Positions 8,916 through 19,300 of a stretch of DNA of 64,000 bases are shown piece after piece. This DNA is from Isochrysis galbana. Lineage: Eukaryota > Haptophyta > Isochrysidales > Isochrysidaceae. The stretch covers positions 672,939 to 736,938 of the forward strand of contig CM030941.1 in the NCBI GenBank assembly GCA_018136815.1, written 5' to 3'. Both the position numbers and the translations under genes were made by a program. The notes below the pieces were generated by a model that was given only the letters and a program-made list of their open reading frames with translations, was not told the DNA's origin and ran no database searches. The first letter of the stretch is position 1. Every line of letters starts with the position of its first letter.

Positions 8916-9990
8916 GTTAGCCCATTGAAGCTCCATCACGTGATAGGTGTCCCGCAACGACATCTGCCGTGCTGCAACAAGGTGAATGGTTCGGATCGTT
9001 CGAGCATACAACTCATCTTCAGGTGTAATGGTCATGAAAGCCCTCGCCTCTCGTTGCCCGCGGCCGTGGCTTGTATTCCTACGCTCGGTCTCCTTCACAT
9101 TGTGGATATGTGGCGCACTTGCATCGTGCTTGACCAACTTATCTTGCGACACAATGGGGCGAAGCGTCCGCGTTGGGCCTTCTCCCTCGAAGCCGTAGCC
9201 TTGCGTGCTGAGGATGTCCTTGCCCTTGATGAGAGAGTTCAAACAAATCGAGCCGTGCCAACCGTACCTCTCGTTCTTAGCCAACCAAAAGTACTTACTA
9301 GGGTAACTAGCATTTCCCATCTCCTTTCGCTTCTTGTACCACCCTCGCCGATACTCCCTTGCTTCCTCGGCATTAAGGTTACGCCTTGGAACCTTGAGGC
9401 ACTTAGCTACCGGCTGCACCGACTCTTCGCCGGAGGAGGAGGGTGCATGCACCGCGCCCAAGCTGTACGACGAGGATTCTGGCGTTTCTGACCGTCCAGC
9501 ATGGCTAGACTCTGCGACCTCCGCATCCTCTTGCTGCGAGCCATCCATGTCCTTGTCGCTCCCTCGCGAGCTCTCGCTCAGTTGTCCCACACCCGCAAGT
9601 TCCGGCGGCAAGGTCGCCGCAGCCTCTTGCGTTTCAGCAGCCACCGTCATCGCTGTTGATGACGTTGCCAAGCCGAACATGGCACGGAGCGAGCGATGGC
9701 CCGGACCACAACGGCCGCGGGATGCGCGTTGTGAGCGAGCTGTTTCCCTCGGCGAAGCTGCCCGCGCCAAGGCATGCACGTGGCCTGCGCTGGACACGTG
9801 CTCACCCATGGCGGTGGCGAAGACCACATCACCGCCGTCCAGCCGAACAAGCTTCCCACGACCGAATACATCGTGTACGACGACATCTCCAACGTGGGCC
9901 AGCTGCCAGCTGCTTGCCGCCGCGGCCTGCCTTGGCGCTCCCTTCCTCGCCGCCAGAGTATGTCCACTGGAGCAGCCCTGGCTCTTGCGC
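8895..9990 (-). CDS. unrecognised protein, possible DUF3553-like segment
   Basis: A minus-strand frame is open from about 9997 to the stop at 8895. The first ATG-type methionines are near 9809, so either translation starts there or an upstream exon exists. Protein-like features argue for a real gene. A segment before the first ATG, HVGDVVVHDVFGRGKLVRLD, resembles the VGD-x-V-x-H-x-x-FG-x-G small beta fold seen at the C-terminus of UvrD-type helicases (inference). A Ser/Glu-rich acidic region follows, then a charged, aromatic block (EYRRGWYKKRKEMGNASYP, then KYFWLAKNERYGWHG) typical of a nucleic-acid-binding or structural protein. No family is recognised for the main body. The right border at 9990 is where the open frame meets a stop. 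Its C-terminus overlaps the palindrome-edged repeat at 8891-8910. Confidence 0.4.
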
Positions 9991-10019
9991 TAGCGAGGGA
10001 GGCGACGACATCATTCAGG

Positions 10020-10230
10020 GCTCGGCGCGCGGCGGCAGGGGGCGGGGGGGAAGGGGAACGGAGGTGGGAGACGAAGATGTTATAATTCTACGATCAGCAG
10101 GCTTTACTTTAGGTAGGTGAACGGCGACGGAGCAGCGAGGGGGCGCGCACGACCGGAGAAAAGAAAGGGGGAAACCCGATATAATTTGTAACATCTACAG
10201 GGTATTTATATCACTTTTCGAGAATGCGTG
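10020..10230. other. intergenic, nothing recognised
   Basis: GC-rich to AT-rich transition with no ORF of protein character. Confidence 0.35.
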
Positions 10231-10234
10231 TACG

Positions 10235-10312
10235 GCGCGTGCTGCGGTGGCTCAGTGCGTCGCAGCCTCAAATGATGTGGCCGCGGGTTGTGGATTCGAG
10301 ACCTATCAAACC
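10235..10312 (+). repeat. tRNA-like sequence, probable SINE head
   Basis: Contains a box A-like TGGCTCAGTGCG (10248-10259) and a box B-like GGATTCGAGACC (10292-10303) at internal RNA polymerase III promoter spacing. GGCT (10249-10252) and AGCC (10264-10267) can form a D-stem. The acceptor and T stems are imperfect, so this looks like a tRNA-derived SINE or decayed tRNA gene rather than a working tRNA. Confidence 0.5.
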
Positions 10313-11222
10313 CCCAATTCTCCACTGTGTGTGTGTGGGGGGGGGAAAGCATTTGTCCCACGATTGCTTATTTTTGGCCCAAACTACACTGTCACTGTAC
10401 TGACGTTCCCTTTCCCTCACTATTCTGTGCTCTTTGCCACCAGCTCTGTCACTGTACTGTTCTGTGCTGTTGCCCCCAGCACTGTCACTATACTGTTTGC
10501 CCCCAACACTGCGATGTAGCACGTATACAAACTGCGTCAACACCGCGTCAACACTTGTCGTGCACTGCGTCAACACTTGCAAGAGGCCAGATGGGTTAAC
10601 ACCTTGCCCAAGCTACTGTAATGGGCCCTCGAGGGCGCGTCAACGTGAACCCATACGCCCTGGCAGTACGTTAGTACGTTATCCGTTATCAGCTCTTCCT
10701 GAACAGATACTTATACATTGGTATCAAAACCGATATCAATACTGATACAGATACTATCAGCTGATACCCCAACACTGATGATAGTAGACCCCCTTGGATA
10801 CTAGTAGGACCTACCGTTCAACAATAGTTCCAGGGCTGACAAAAATGATGTATTATCTATAATGGATACATCGACCACAATAAATAGATCGCCTCTCGCC
10901 TCTACTCGATGGTATCAACAAGGCAGGAAGGCGGGGACGAGCGGAGGCGCGGCGTCTCTTCTCCTCTCGCGGCGTCTACAACATCATAGTCCGTTCTTCC
11001 TGTGAAGGAGGGCGCCTTTTCTGGATCAGAGACTCTGGTTTCTGATCCTCTCTGTGATAGCGGACGTGCTACGCTAGAGCTCTCTTCTTCACATACTCTC
11101 TCCTTTCCTCTCCCTCTCTATCACGAGGAGAGGAGAGAAGGGAGAGAGAAAGAGATGGGAAGGGAAGAGAGTTTTTTTTTAGGGAGTTCGTCAGTGCGAG
11201 CGAGTGATCGGGGAGGAAAGGA
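10313..11222. other. non-coding stretch with CACTGTCACTATACTG repeats
   Basis: Short imperfect repeats of CACTGTCAC(T)GTACTG-type units at 10388-10510, then GATAC/TATC-rich sequence (10690-10770). No gene seen; the 3' part (10900-11222) may be the promoter and leader of the downstream TLC gene. Confidence 0.35.
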
Positions 11223-11227
11223 TTTTC

Positions 11228-11319
<92 letters not shown>

Positions 11320-11338
11320 TCTCTCTCTCTCTCTCTAC
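11223..11338 (+). repeat. (CT)n microsatellite
   Basis: About 115 bases of nearly pure CT repeat ending 8 bases before the ATG of the TLC gene, so probably transcribed in its 5' leader. Confidence 0.95.
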
Positions 11339-11345
11339 TCCTCCC

Positions 11346-12335
11346 ATGCGCGGAGCGAGCATCGTGCCGGCGCTCCAGTGGAGTGGGGGCCTCCTCGCCA
11401 TCCACCTCGTGCTCAGTAGAGCCGCACAGCGGGCCGGTGGCGATGTAGGCGCCGACCCGCACCTGGCCGCACACTTCCCAGTTGCCCTCTTCTCCTTTCT
11501 CACGCTCGCCGTGGTCGGCACGATGAAATGGCTTTCGGAGGCTCCAGACGACAGGCTGCACGGCTACTCTGAGGATGGCCTCTTCATCGCCCGCTTTATG
11601 CTCGCCTTTCAGCTGTACGAGCTCCTCGTCACCCTCTTCGAACGGAGACTGGCAGGCCCTGGAGGCATTATGGTGCTCCACCACACCCTCGTTGTGCTGC
11701 TGAGTGGATGGGTAGTGACGCACCAATACATGCACTACTACTGCATCTTCTTCTTCGGAGTGCCCGAGATCTCGTCAGTCCCGCTGGCTTTTGTCGACCT
11801 ATTCAAGCAGATTCCAACGCTGCGGGCCCGGTTCCCCACAGTGAATGAGGTGAATTCCTTGAGGCTTCTTTGTTTGCAATGCTCTACATTGTCACCCAAC
11901 TTCCTGCACTAAATAGATGCCTGCTCCCCTTGCTGTAAAACATCTTCGCTCTCTGTACTCACGCATGACAAACATTGGGCATAGGTTGCACGCAATACCT
12001 TTGCAGCGGCCTTCATTTTCGTCCGAATCTTTTGGTTTTCGCGGGTCTCATTGCACTTCTGGCAAGACTCTCTCATAGAATATCAAGCCCAAACTAGCTT
12101 GCAATCCAAGGCGTTTGTCATCACGGTCTGCCTTGTCAATCTGGTCATGCTTGCCTTGCAATATTACTGGGGCAGCCTCATTGCCAAGGTATGCCCACAC
12201 GTCATCGTGGCATCCCCGAAGCAGCGCACTGTCATATACTTGGCGTGTTTTTTGTCACCCATGGCCCATTCCATCTTGCTCTTCCAGGCTCTTTACAAGC
12301 TAGCTACTGGCGACCCTTCCCACAAAGACGCCTGA
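11346..12335 (+). CDS. TLC-domain multi-pass membrane protein (first of pair)
   Basis: Three exons by splice signals and phase: 11346-11849, 11985-12188 and 12288-12335 (255 residues). TLC (TRAM-LAG1-CLN8) proteins are ER or plasma-membrane proteins with lipid-related roles, including ceramide synthases and TLCD proteins. Visible: at least five hydrophobic segments and the family signature LAFQLYELLVTLFE, followed by MVLHHTLVVLLSGWV with the HH pair typical of the domain (about residues 105-125). The second exon adds FIFVRIFWF and an LVNLVMLALQYYW helix; the short last exon gives a polar tail. Reading through the second intron also stays in frame, but GTATGC and a CTCTTCCAG acceptor support splicing. 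The ATG at 11346 sits directly after a CT microsatellite. The LAG1 motif of active ceramide synthases is not evident, so a TLCD-like role is more likely. A second TLC gene follows at 13533. Confidence 0.85.
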
Positions 12336-13330
12336 GACCGTGCCCGATCGTGATCTTTGGCACCCGAGCGCCACTGAGTTCACAAGCAGCCGGTGGAGAA
12401 AATTCTGCACTCTTACGAATGATCCAAAAGCGTATTCCGTACTATGCCCTATTCATGCTGTGAGGCGCATGCTAGCGTTACCTTCTGCGGCGCCTCCGCC
12501 TTCACCCTATTGTGACCCTTCGGAAACTTCTAATAACTGCCTGGATGATCGCGAACTAAGATTATACTTAGTTCACAATGGGGAAGCGCCTCGTGCCCTC
12601 CCCCTCCGGCCCCAATTCCCGCATCCAAGGGGCCTTCGGTTAACCTCATGCTCATGCTCATGCTCTGTCTGCCCTTTGGCAAACAGCTGGCAGGCCGCAG
12701 CATTTCCCCCCCCCTGCTGAAGCGGCAGCGTTTCTGGTGCGGTGTGCGGTGTACATAGGGCGTTGTCTTCCAAAAAGACGCGTCGCGCGACGGGATACCC
12801 GGGATCGGCGCTCGCGAGGCGCAGAGCTAGGGCGCCCTGGGAAAGAGTCATGGGAGACTGGGTGTTGTTGAGCGGGTGTGTAAGGTTACAGCCCTCTGCT
12901 CGCGCGCGGCGGTGGAGGGGTGCGTGTCGCCGGTGGCTCGCGCCCTAGTTCCCTCCCCCTCCCCTTGCGGTATAGGCGTTCACTAGCGCAAACGCAAGCG
13001 TTCTCTGAACAGGGTGGGCTCTGGGTGCAGCGAGCAGCGAGGCTCTCAGAAACTCTTTCCTGGCTACTTTAGACTTTAGACTTTAGAGGCGTGACGACCA
13101 CCAAGTGTCCCTGTTCGACCGCCCTAGAGGCCAGAGGCAGCGCGAAACAGCTGCACAATGAAAACAAAACTGAGCTTTCTTCTTCATTCAAGCCGCCTCT
13201 GTACTTTAGTAGTATGAGTACATTTCTGCTCTGGGGAGCACAGACAGTAGAACAATAAGCAGCAGGATGGTCGCTCGGTCGGTCGGTCGTCGGCGCACAA
13301 AACGAGTGGGAATACTGTATTGAAGAGAGA
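12336..13330. other. intergenic with repeat ends
   Basis: Holds a palindrome AACTAAG...CTTAGTT (12554-12573) of the R2-type edge, and a reversed TAGGGCGGTCGAACAGGG-type transposon end at 13108-13125. No gene. Confidence 0.5.
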
Positions 13331-13532
13331 AGGAGAGAGATACTTTACTCCTACTCTAGAGGAGAGAGAGCGAGGCGGAGAAGAGAGACAGCAGAGATAA
13401 GAGAGGGGGCGATGAGGGGAGAGGGCGGGGGGTAGGCGAGGAGGAGAGAGAAACAGAGGGCCAGAGGAAGAGAGAGAGAGGAGCGCGCGTGCGCGCGACG
13501 AAAGGTGTCCAAGGAGGGAAGGCAGCAGTAGT

Positions 13533-14303
13533 ATGCCATCTCGTACGGCTGGTGCACGACTAGGGGACACGGGCGCTCGGTTCGTTCTCAGCTATCCCAA
13601 TGAGAAGCTTGCCGTGTTTGCTGCGAGCCTGATCGGCTTCTTCCTCTTGGGCTTCCTCATCCGCTATGTGGTGCAGCACGTGCTGGGCGTCAAAGCGCCG
13701 CCGAATATTCTGTCCAACACTGTGAGCACTCTCCATGCGCTCATCGTCGTGAGTACCGCGGCGTATACCTTCATCAACGGTGATGGTGACATTGGCAGCG
13801 GTGCTGAGGCGTCGTGGATCGGCTCGGTCGGGCTGGTAATTTCAGCGGCATACTTCATCTGGGACATCCACAACATGATCGTCACGGGATTTGAGCCTCT
13901 GGTACCACTCTTGCTGCACCACGTCATAAGTGGTATCTCGATGGCTGTCATTGCTGGATGGGTACCGCGTGCGGTTTGGTACACGTGCATCCTCCAGATG
14001 ACCGAAGGGACAGTTCCCATCAGCAATGTGGTGACTCTGCTGGAATGGCGGCAGAAGCAACACTCAACTGCGTATGTGCTTGGTCGCTGGGCGCTCTTGA
14101 TCGTGTGGTTGGTGCTACGCATTGCCATCGTGCTATACTTCTTGTTCCCTGTATGGCGGGATTGGGCAGGGATGACGGATATCATGCACTTCCTTGCCCT
14201 GAACGGACCGGCTCTCCTCGTTTTCAATATCGGCGCCCTTTTCAGCATGGTTCTCAAAGGCTTTCCTTGGCTTGGTGGCGACTCGAAAGCCAAACAAAGC
14301 TGA
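13533..14303 (+). CDS. TLC-domain multi-pass membrane protein (second of pair)
   Basis: A single-exon, 256-residue TLC-domain protein. Hydrophobic segments are at about residues 26-48, 68-86, 96-112, 118-140, 150-165 and 178-205, and a last one near 225-245. The family core reads STLHALIVVSTAAYTF, later AYFIWDIHNMIV and LVPLLLHHVISGISMAVIAG with the conserved HH pair. The ATG at 13533 follows GC-rich sequence; upstream at 13341-13360 lies TACTTTACTCCTACTCTAGA, a motif shared with other gene starts here. It shares domain and orientation with the gene 1.2 kb upstream but sequence similarity is low by eye, so they are an old duplication or coincidental neighbours. Closest general type: TLCD4/TMEM56-like. 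Lipid substrate unknown. Confidence 0.85.
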   Translation: MPSRTAGARLGDTGARFVLSYPNEKLAVFAASLIGFFLLGFLIRYVVQHVLGVKAPPNILSNTVSTLHALIVVSTAAYTFINGDGDIGSGAEASWIGSVGLVISAAYFIWDIHNMIVTGFEPLVPLLLHHVISGISMAVIAGWVPRAVWYTCILQMTEGTVPISNVVTLLEWRQKQHSTAYVLGRWALLIVWLVLRIAIVLYFLFPVWRDWAGMTDIMHFLALNGPALLVFNIGALFSMVLKGFPWLGGDSKAKQS

Positions 14304-15105
14304 GAGATTCAGGAGAGATGTAGGTCCCACGCCTCTCCTTGTACGTATTGTTGTTTATATCGATGCGGCTTGACGTTCGTGTATTGAATCCCCAAAGCTG
14401 TCAATCAACGAGAACTGGAACACAACGCCATGCCGGATGGGCCTTCATATGAGCAACATTTTACGATTGGCTCTCAGATCATCAACTGGCATAAGTTCTG
14501 CATCATCTTCAGCAGTGTGTGAAACGCTTGTGTGTCGGTCTGTATTCATCTTTAGGCGCGTCGGGATTGTGCGCATGCTTGTACCCTCCCTCGTCCCTCA
14601 TTTTATAGCTCGGTATGTATGGCTACAACAGGCAGAAATCCGAAATGCCGCCTTATGCCTGTTGCTTGCGCGCAAAGTGAGGATATTTGATGTCGATGTT
14701 CAGGAGAGTTCGACAGAAAGGCTTACCTGAAAGCGCCTCCTTCCCTGCCGGCATACCCCCTTTATACTGTTGTATATCGTCGTAGGCGCTGCCGCCTGTT
14801 GGCACGAGCTGCAATACGCTAAAATTACGGCCATCGACATGCGGTGTTGCCAAGGTGCAAGGTGAGCAAGGTGCAAGGTGGCCCAAGCCTCAATGCTCAC
14901 ACTCACGTTCCCCAAGCTCCCAAGCTTAAGCTAGCTCACGATTCGCACCGTACGATGTTATATACGTCGTTATACGTGATACGTATGTATACGAAATACG
15001 AAAGAGAAAGAACGAATATGAAATACTACGAAAGAGAAAGAACGAATATGAAAGTAGTATAAGAAATAAGAATAAGTCGTCGGCGCGGAGTTCGGCGGGC
15101 GGTGT
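14304..15105. other. intergenic; 30-bp tandem duplication
   Basis: No gene seen. At 14997-15056 a 30-base unit containing GAAAGAGAAAGAACGAATAT is present twice (starts 14997 and 15027). Confidence 0.5.
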
Positions 15106-15113
15106 ACGATCAG

Positions 15114-15541
15114 TTGGGGTTGACGTAAGTTTTGTAAATTTTTTTGTCAAATTTGGGTGGTCAATCGAAATCGAAATTTTTGACCAAAATTTGGGGCCTT
15201 TCACTTGGAAAGAAACAAAACTTGGGGGGCCGCGCGGAGATTGGAAGATGCGACACGCGAGGAGAGAGAGAGGCACAGCAGGGCGCCGGCTCACGCCCCC
15301 GCCTTGTCCCCCAGCTCACGACCCATAACATTATCTTTCCTCCCTAGCCTGAAGGATTGGGATTGGCACGACGTGGTCCACGACGCAGTCGTCGTCGAAG
15401 GTGCGAGGGAGAGTGTTATAGGGTTATAATAGGACAAAATATTCGAAAGCGTCAATTTTGATCAAAATTTAGGTGCCCAACCCTCAAATTTTGACAACAA
15501 AATTTTGGGCCCTTACAAAACAAAACTTACGTCAAAGCCAA
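15114..15541. mobile_element. 428-bp MITE with 8-bp target duplication
   Basis: Ends are inverted repeats: left TTGGGGTTGACGTAAGTTTT and, reversed, right TTGGCTTTGACGTAAGTTTT, followed by looser similarity (TTTTGTCAAA blocks). Both sides are flanked directly by ACGATCAG (15106-15113 and 15542-15549), an 8-bp target duplication as made by hAT-type transposases. No ORF inside, hence non-autonomous. Confidence 0.8.
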
Positions 15542-15549
15542 ACGATCAG

Positions 15550-16368
15550 CGAAGCGAAGAAGGTATAGGCGATAGGCAATGGGTGATAGCAGCCGTAGGT
15601 GTGCGGTGTGCGGGGGGTGCCCGCAAGCAAGAGCGCCGGAGCGCCGGGCGCATAGAGTGTACGTGTACACGTGCACAAGTCGGTCGAGCCATGAGCCATG
15701 CGCAGGCGCGTCGGAGCTCGGAGCTGCCCCGGAGGTGTGGCTATGGCTGTGGCTGTGGGCATCTTTGCTAACTACTCGGGCATACCACAGAGTCTCCAGT
15801 CCGCCTTGCCGCTTGCCGCTTGCCCTGACCCTAATATGCACATGTACTCTGAAAACAGAAAACATGTCCATCCCCTGATCCTGATCCCCTGCGCGCCCCG
15901 ATGGCGATAGTGAGTAAAACCGGCTCGACGAGCAACAAGAAAATTACGAAACGGCTGGCGCCGGTCGTTGCAGCGAGGAGAGAAGAGGCCGGAGGGGGTG
16001 AGAGAAGAGGGAGAAAAGGGAGGAGGGCGTGGGGGCGGAAAAGAATAGAGAAAAGAGAGAGAAGAGGGGGGGCGGGAGAGAGGAGACGGAGGGAGAGGAG
16101 GAGGAAGAGCGGGAGAGAGGATGATAGATGGAGCGAGAGAGAGGAGAGGAGAGGAGAGGGGGGGTGGGGGAGAGAGAGAGAGAGCGTGTAGTATATAGGG
16201 AATATAGAGAGTGAGAGAGCGAAAAGAGGGAGGAAAGAGAGGGGGAGGGAGCGAGACGAGAGAGAGCAGCGGAGTGGGGGGGTTTAACAGAAAGAGAGCG
16301 AGGGAGGAGAGAAGAAGGTGGGAGGGGGAAAGGGGGAGGAGTTGGTGCGGTGCTCTACGTTGGTAGCG
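15550..16368. other. upstream region of CFAP54, purine-rich
   Basis: From about 15960 to 16340 almost only G and A on the plus strand. A TAGTATATAGGGAATATAG stretch (16189-16207) could be an AT-rich promoter element. No gene seen. Confidence 0.4.
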
Positions 16369-19300
16369 ATGGCCCAGCACGAGGCGGAGAGGGCTTTCCG
16401 CACCGAGCTCGACCGGCTACACGCCTCAGCCAGCCGGAGGGGCCCTGCGGCACTCAAGGCGACCCTCAAGAGCAAGCTCCTCCACTTGCTAGAGAGCTAC
16501 AAGCCCAAGCTCTCGGCTGGCACCCACCAGGCGGCGATGCTTGAGGCGGGAGAGCTGCTCTTGGAGCTCAATGAGCTGGAGGCTGCGCGCACGCACTGTT
16601 TCGAACGCATTAGACAGCTCGCCCAAGACGACGGGCTTGCTGCCTCAGGACAGCAGGCGCTCACACAGCGCGCACGTGCAGAGTTCGGTGCAGTCGAGTC
16701 CTCCTTCCTCTCGCTGATGGAGCGCGATCCCAACTTGTACAAGTCGGCCTCCGCTGCAGCGCTCTCGTCATTGCTCGCCCGGGCGCGCGCAGCCATTGCC
16801 CTCTGCACGCCGCATGAGCCATTGTACTGGGTCGTGTTCAACGGGACTGTATTGTGCTACCGTCTCTGCCGGCCCGCTCTCAGCCCGGAACGAGCAGCCA
16901 TTACGATCGAGACACTCGGCTTCTGCGCGCTAGCGCTGGAGAGTATGCTTCCCTTGCTCCAGTCGCGCTTCCTCGGTTGGCGGGTCCGTGTCTACACTGC
17001 TCTGTGTCACGCGTACGAGGCCAGCGGGTCGTTCAGCGGCGCCAAGCGAGCAGTTGCTCACGTTCTAGAGAAAATGGAGGAGATTGGCCGCTTGTCCAGA
17101 CACGACCCTGTACCTCCTACCAAGCGATCAAGCGAGCGCCTCGCTGCAGCAATGCGAGCTTTTCGAGCCCTGCAGCTCAAGTACTCTGGTAGTTCAGAGC
17201 TAGGAGCTCCCATTGAAGACCTCTTTGGCGTAGAGACCGCACATCAAATATCCTCACTCCTAGAACTCGTGCTTGACTACGGAGTATCCTCCAAGCGTGT
17301 GATCGGGCCTGCATCGCCCCAGAATACAGATGCCGCAGGCGAGGTACCACGTTCACAGCTCGGTCAGGAAGCGCTGGCTGCGGCGTTGCGAATCGCCGAC
17401 CCACTGGTGACACTGATGGCGGAGCCCGCGAAGCTTGCAGATACCATGAGAGCTTCGGGGGGTACGGCGAAAGAGAAGGAGGCAGCAGCAACTGAAGGCG
17501 CGTCGGTGACTCCGGCTGCTGAGACTGCAGTGACGAATGAGGACGATGACCCAGCCGCTCGGGCAGCCAAAGAAGAGGCGGCCGCTGCGATGGATGCCGC
17601 TGCAAATGCGGCGACAACAGCGGCAGAGAAGCTGCCGCTCTCTCTTCAGGCAGATCTCATGCGAGAATTATTTCGTGCGGGTAACTGGGAGGCTGTTGAC
17701 CGGTTGCTCCCGCCGACGGTTGCGCGTGCAGCTACGGCGCTAGATACTGTTTCAGCATTGGCCGCTTCCGCTGCCACGCTTGATTCCGACGCCAAGGATG
17801 GCACCGTTGCGTTTGGGAACTCGATGACCGCACCGGTCGCACTGGCCTCAGGCGGTGTCAAGCAACGTGCGGCTGCGGACACCATGGACGGAACGGAGTC
17901 GACAGTCGAGTTCCCCGTCGAGACAGCTGGCGAAGTAGATAGCGCCGTCATTTGGGCCGAGCTGCAGCTGATGCAACTTGTGCGCGCCCTCAGGGTAGCA
18001 CAAGAGGACTCTTCCCCGGCCAAGGTGAGGGCGGCGGTGCTTGACCTTGCACGTCTATTGGAGGCATGCCGCTCGCGGCCACTTTCCGCAGCGATAGATA
18101 GCAGGCCGGACGAATTCGGTGATGCTGCGCTCCTACTTTGGTCCGAATGTGCAACATCTCTCACCGCCGCGGACGAAGCTGATGCGGCACAAGGGGTGTT
18201 GTCACCAATAGGTGCTCCTCAATCTCTTGCCCACCGCGTGCTCACGGTGAGATTGCGACCTAAGACAAGCGCTGACGGCCCCCGATTGGCAGCAGCGCTC
18301 GCTCAACTCACAGAGCGAGATTCATCCTTCTCTTACAAGATATCGCAAGACGGCTCCGCCTACCTTTCGGGCCAGGGTGAACTCGCACTGCGTGTCGCTT
18401 GCGATAGATTGGCCCAGGGACTCAAAACCGGGAAAGATCAAGGGATCGATGTCGGCGCTCTCCTCGCGCCCGTGAAGCAGTCAAGTGTGAGCAGTGAGAC
18501 CGCGTTGGGACCAGATGGGGCCTTGACTCTTCGCAGGCCATCGCTGAACGCTGCTGGCAATGTCTTCTCGGATGCTGGCGCCCGTAGCGATGATGTTGGA
18601 GACAAGGGCGCCCAAGATGCTGTCGTCTTACACGAGACCCTGCGTGCGGCCTACTGGACCATCACCCGCGCCGGCCTTCGCGACACGCAGCTTTGTGCGA
18701 CGATGGGGTTGCGCCTTGCGTCAATTCAGTGCGAGCGCGGAGCCTACGCAGAAGCGGTCTCCACATGCCGCCACGCCATTGCAGAGATCGAAAAAGCCCG
18801 CAGCATCATGGTGGTCGAACTAGCGGAGGCAGGTATCGGAGGCGTTCCATCGGCTTCTGCGGCTACTGTGCTTCAGTCGCTCGAAGGTGCTTCGCCGTTC
18901 TCGTCATCGAAAGATGGCCTGCAGCAAGCCCTTGCTTGCGTGCACACCGACCTCTTGGTATGGCTCTTCCGCGCCGAGCTCGCCCTCGCCCTCACTAAGT
19001 CAGAGGCGGTATCGCGACGCAAGTTCGAGACCACCCGTGCCGTGCAAATGAAACGGCGTTCGCACCGCCACATTTACGGCCGACAATGGGAGGTAGACCG
19101 AAAGCGCGAAGCCGCTGAGGATGCAGCAATCGTCCCGCTGCCCTCTCACTCGGCGGCGAGGGAAGCTCAGCTTCTAGCCGAATTCGAACATAATCCGTAC
19201 GCTAAGGCGATTTTGCTCATGGAGATGGCACCGTACCGCCAGGGAGCCAAGGAGCGCGCCGCCGTGCTCGCTGAAGCGGTCGAGGTCCTGGAACGTGCCA

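Noticed and set aside
11069-11735. Ser-Leu and Arg-Glu repeat ORFs around the CT tract
   Set aside because: Pure (CT)n in any frame gives such repeats; the real gene is the plus-strand TLC protein beginning at 11346.
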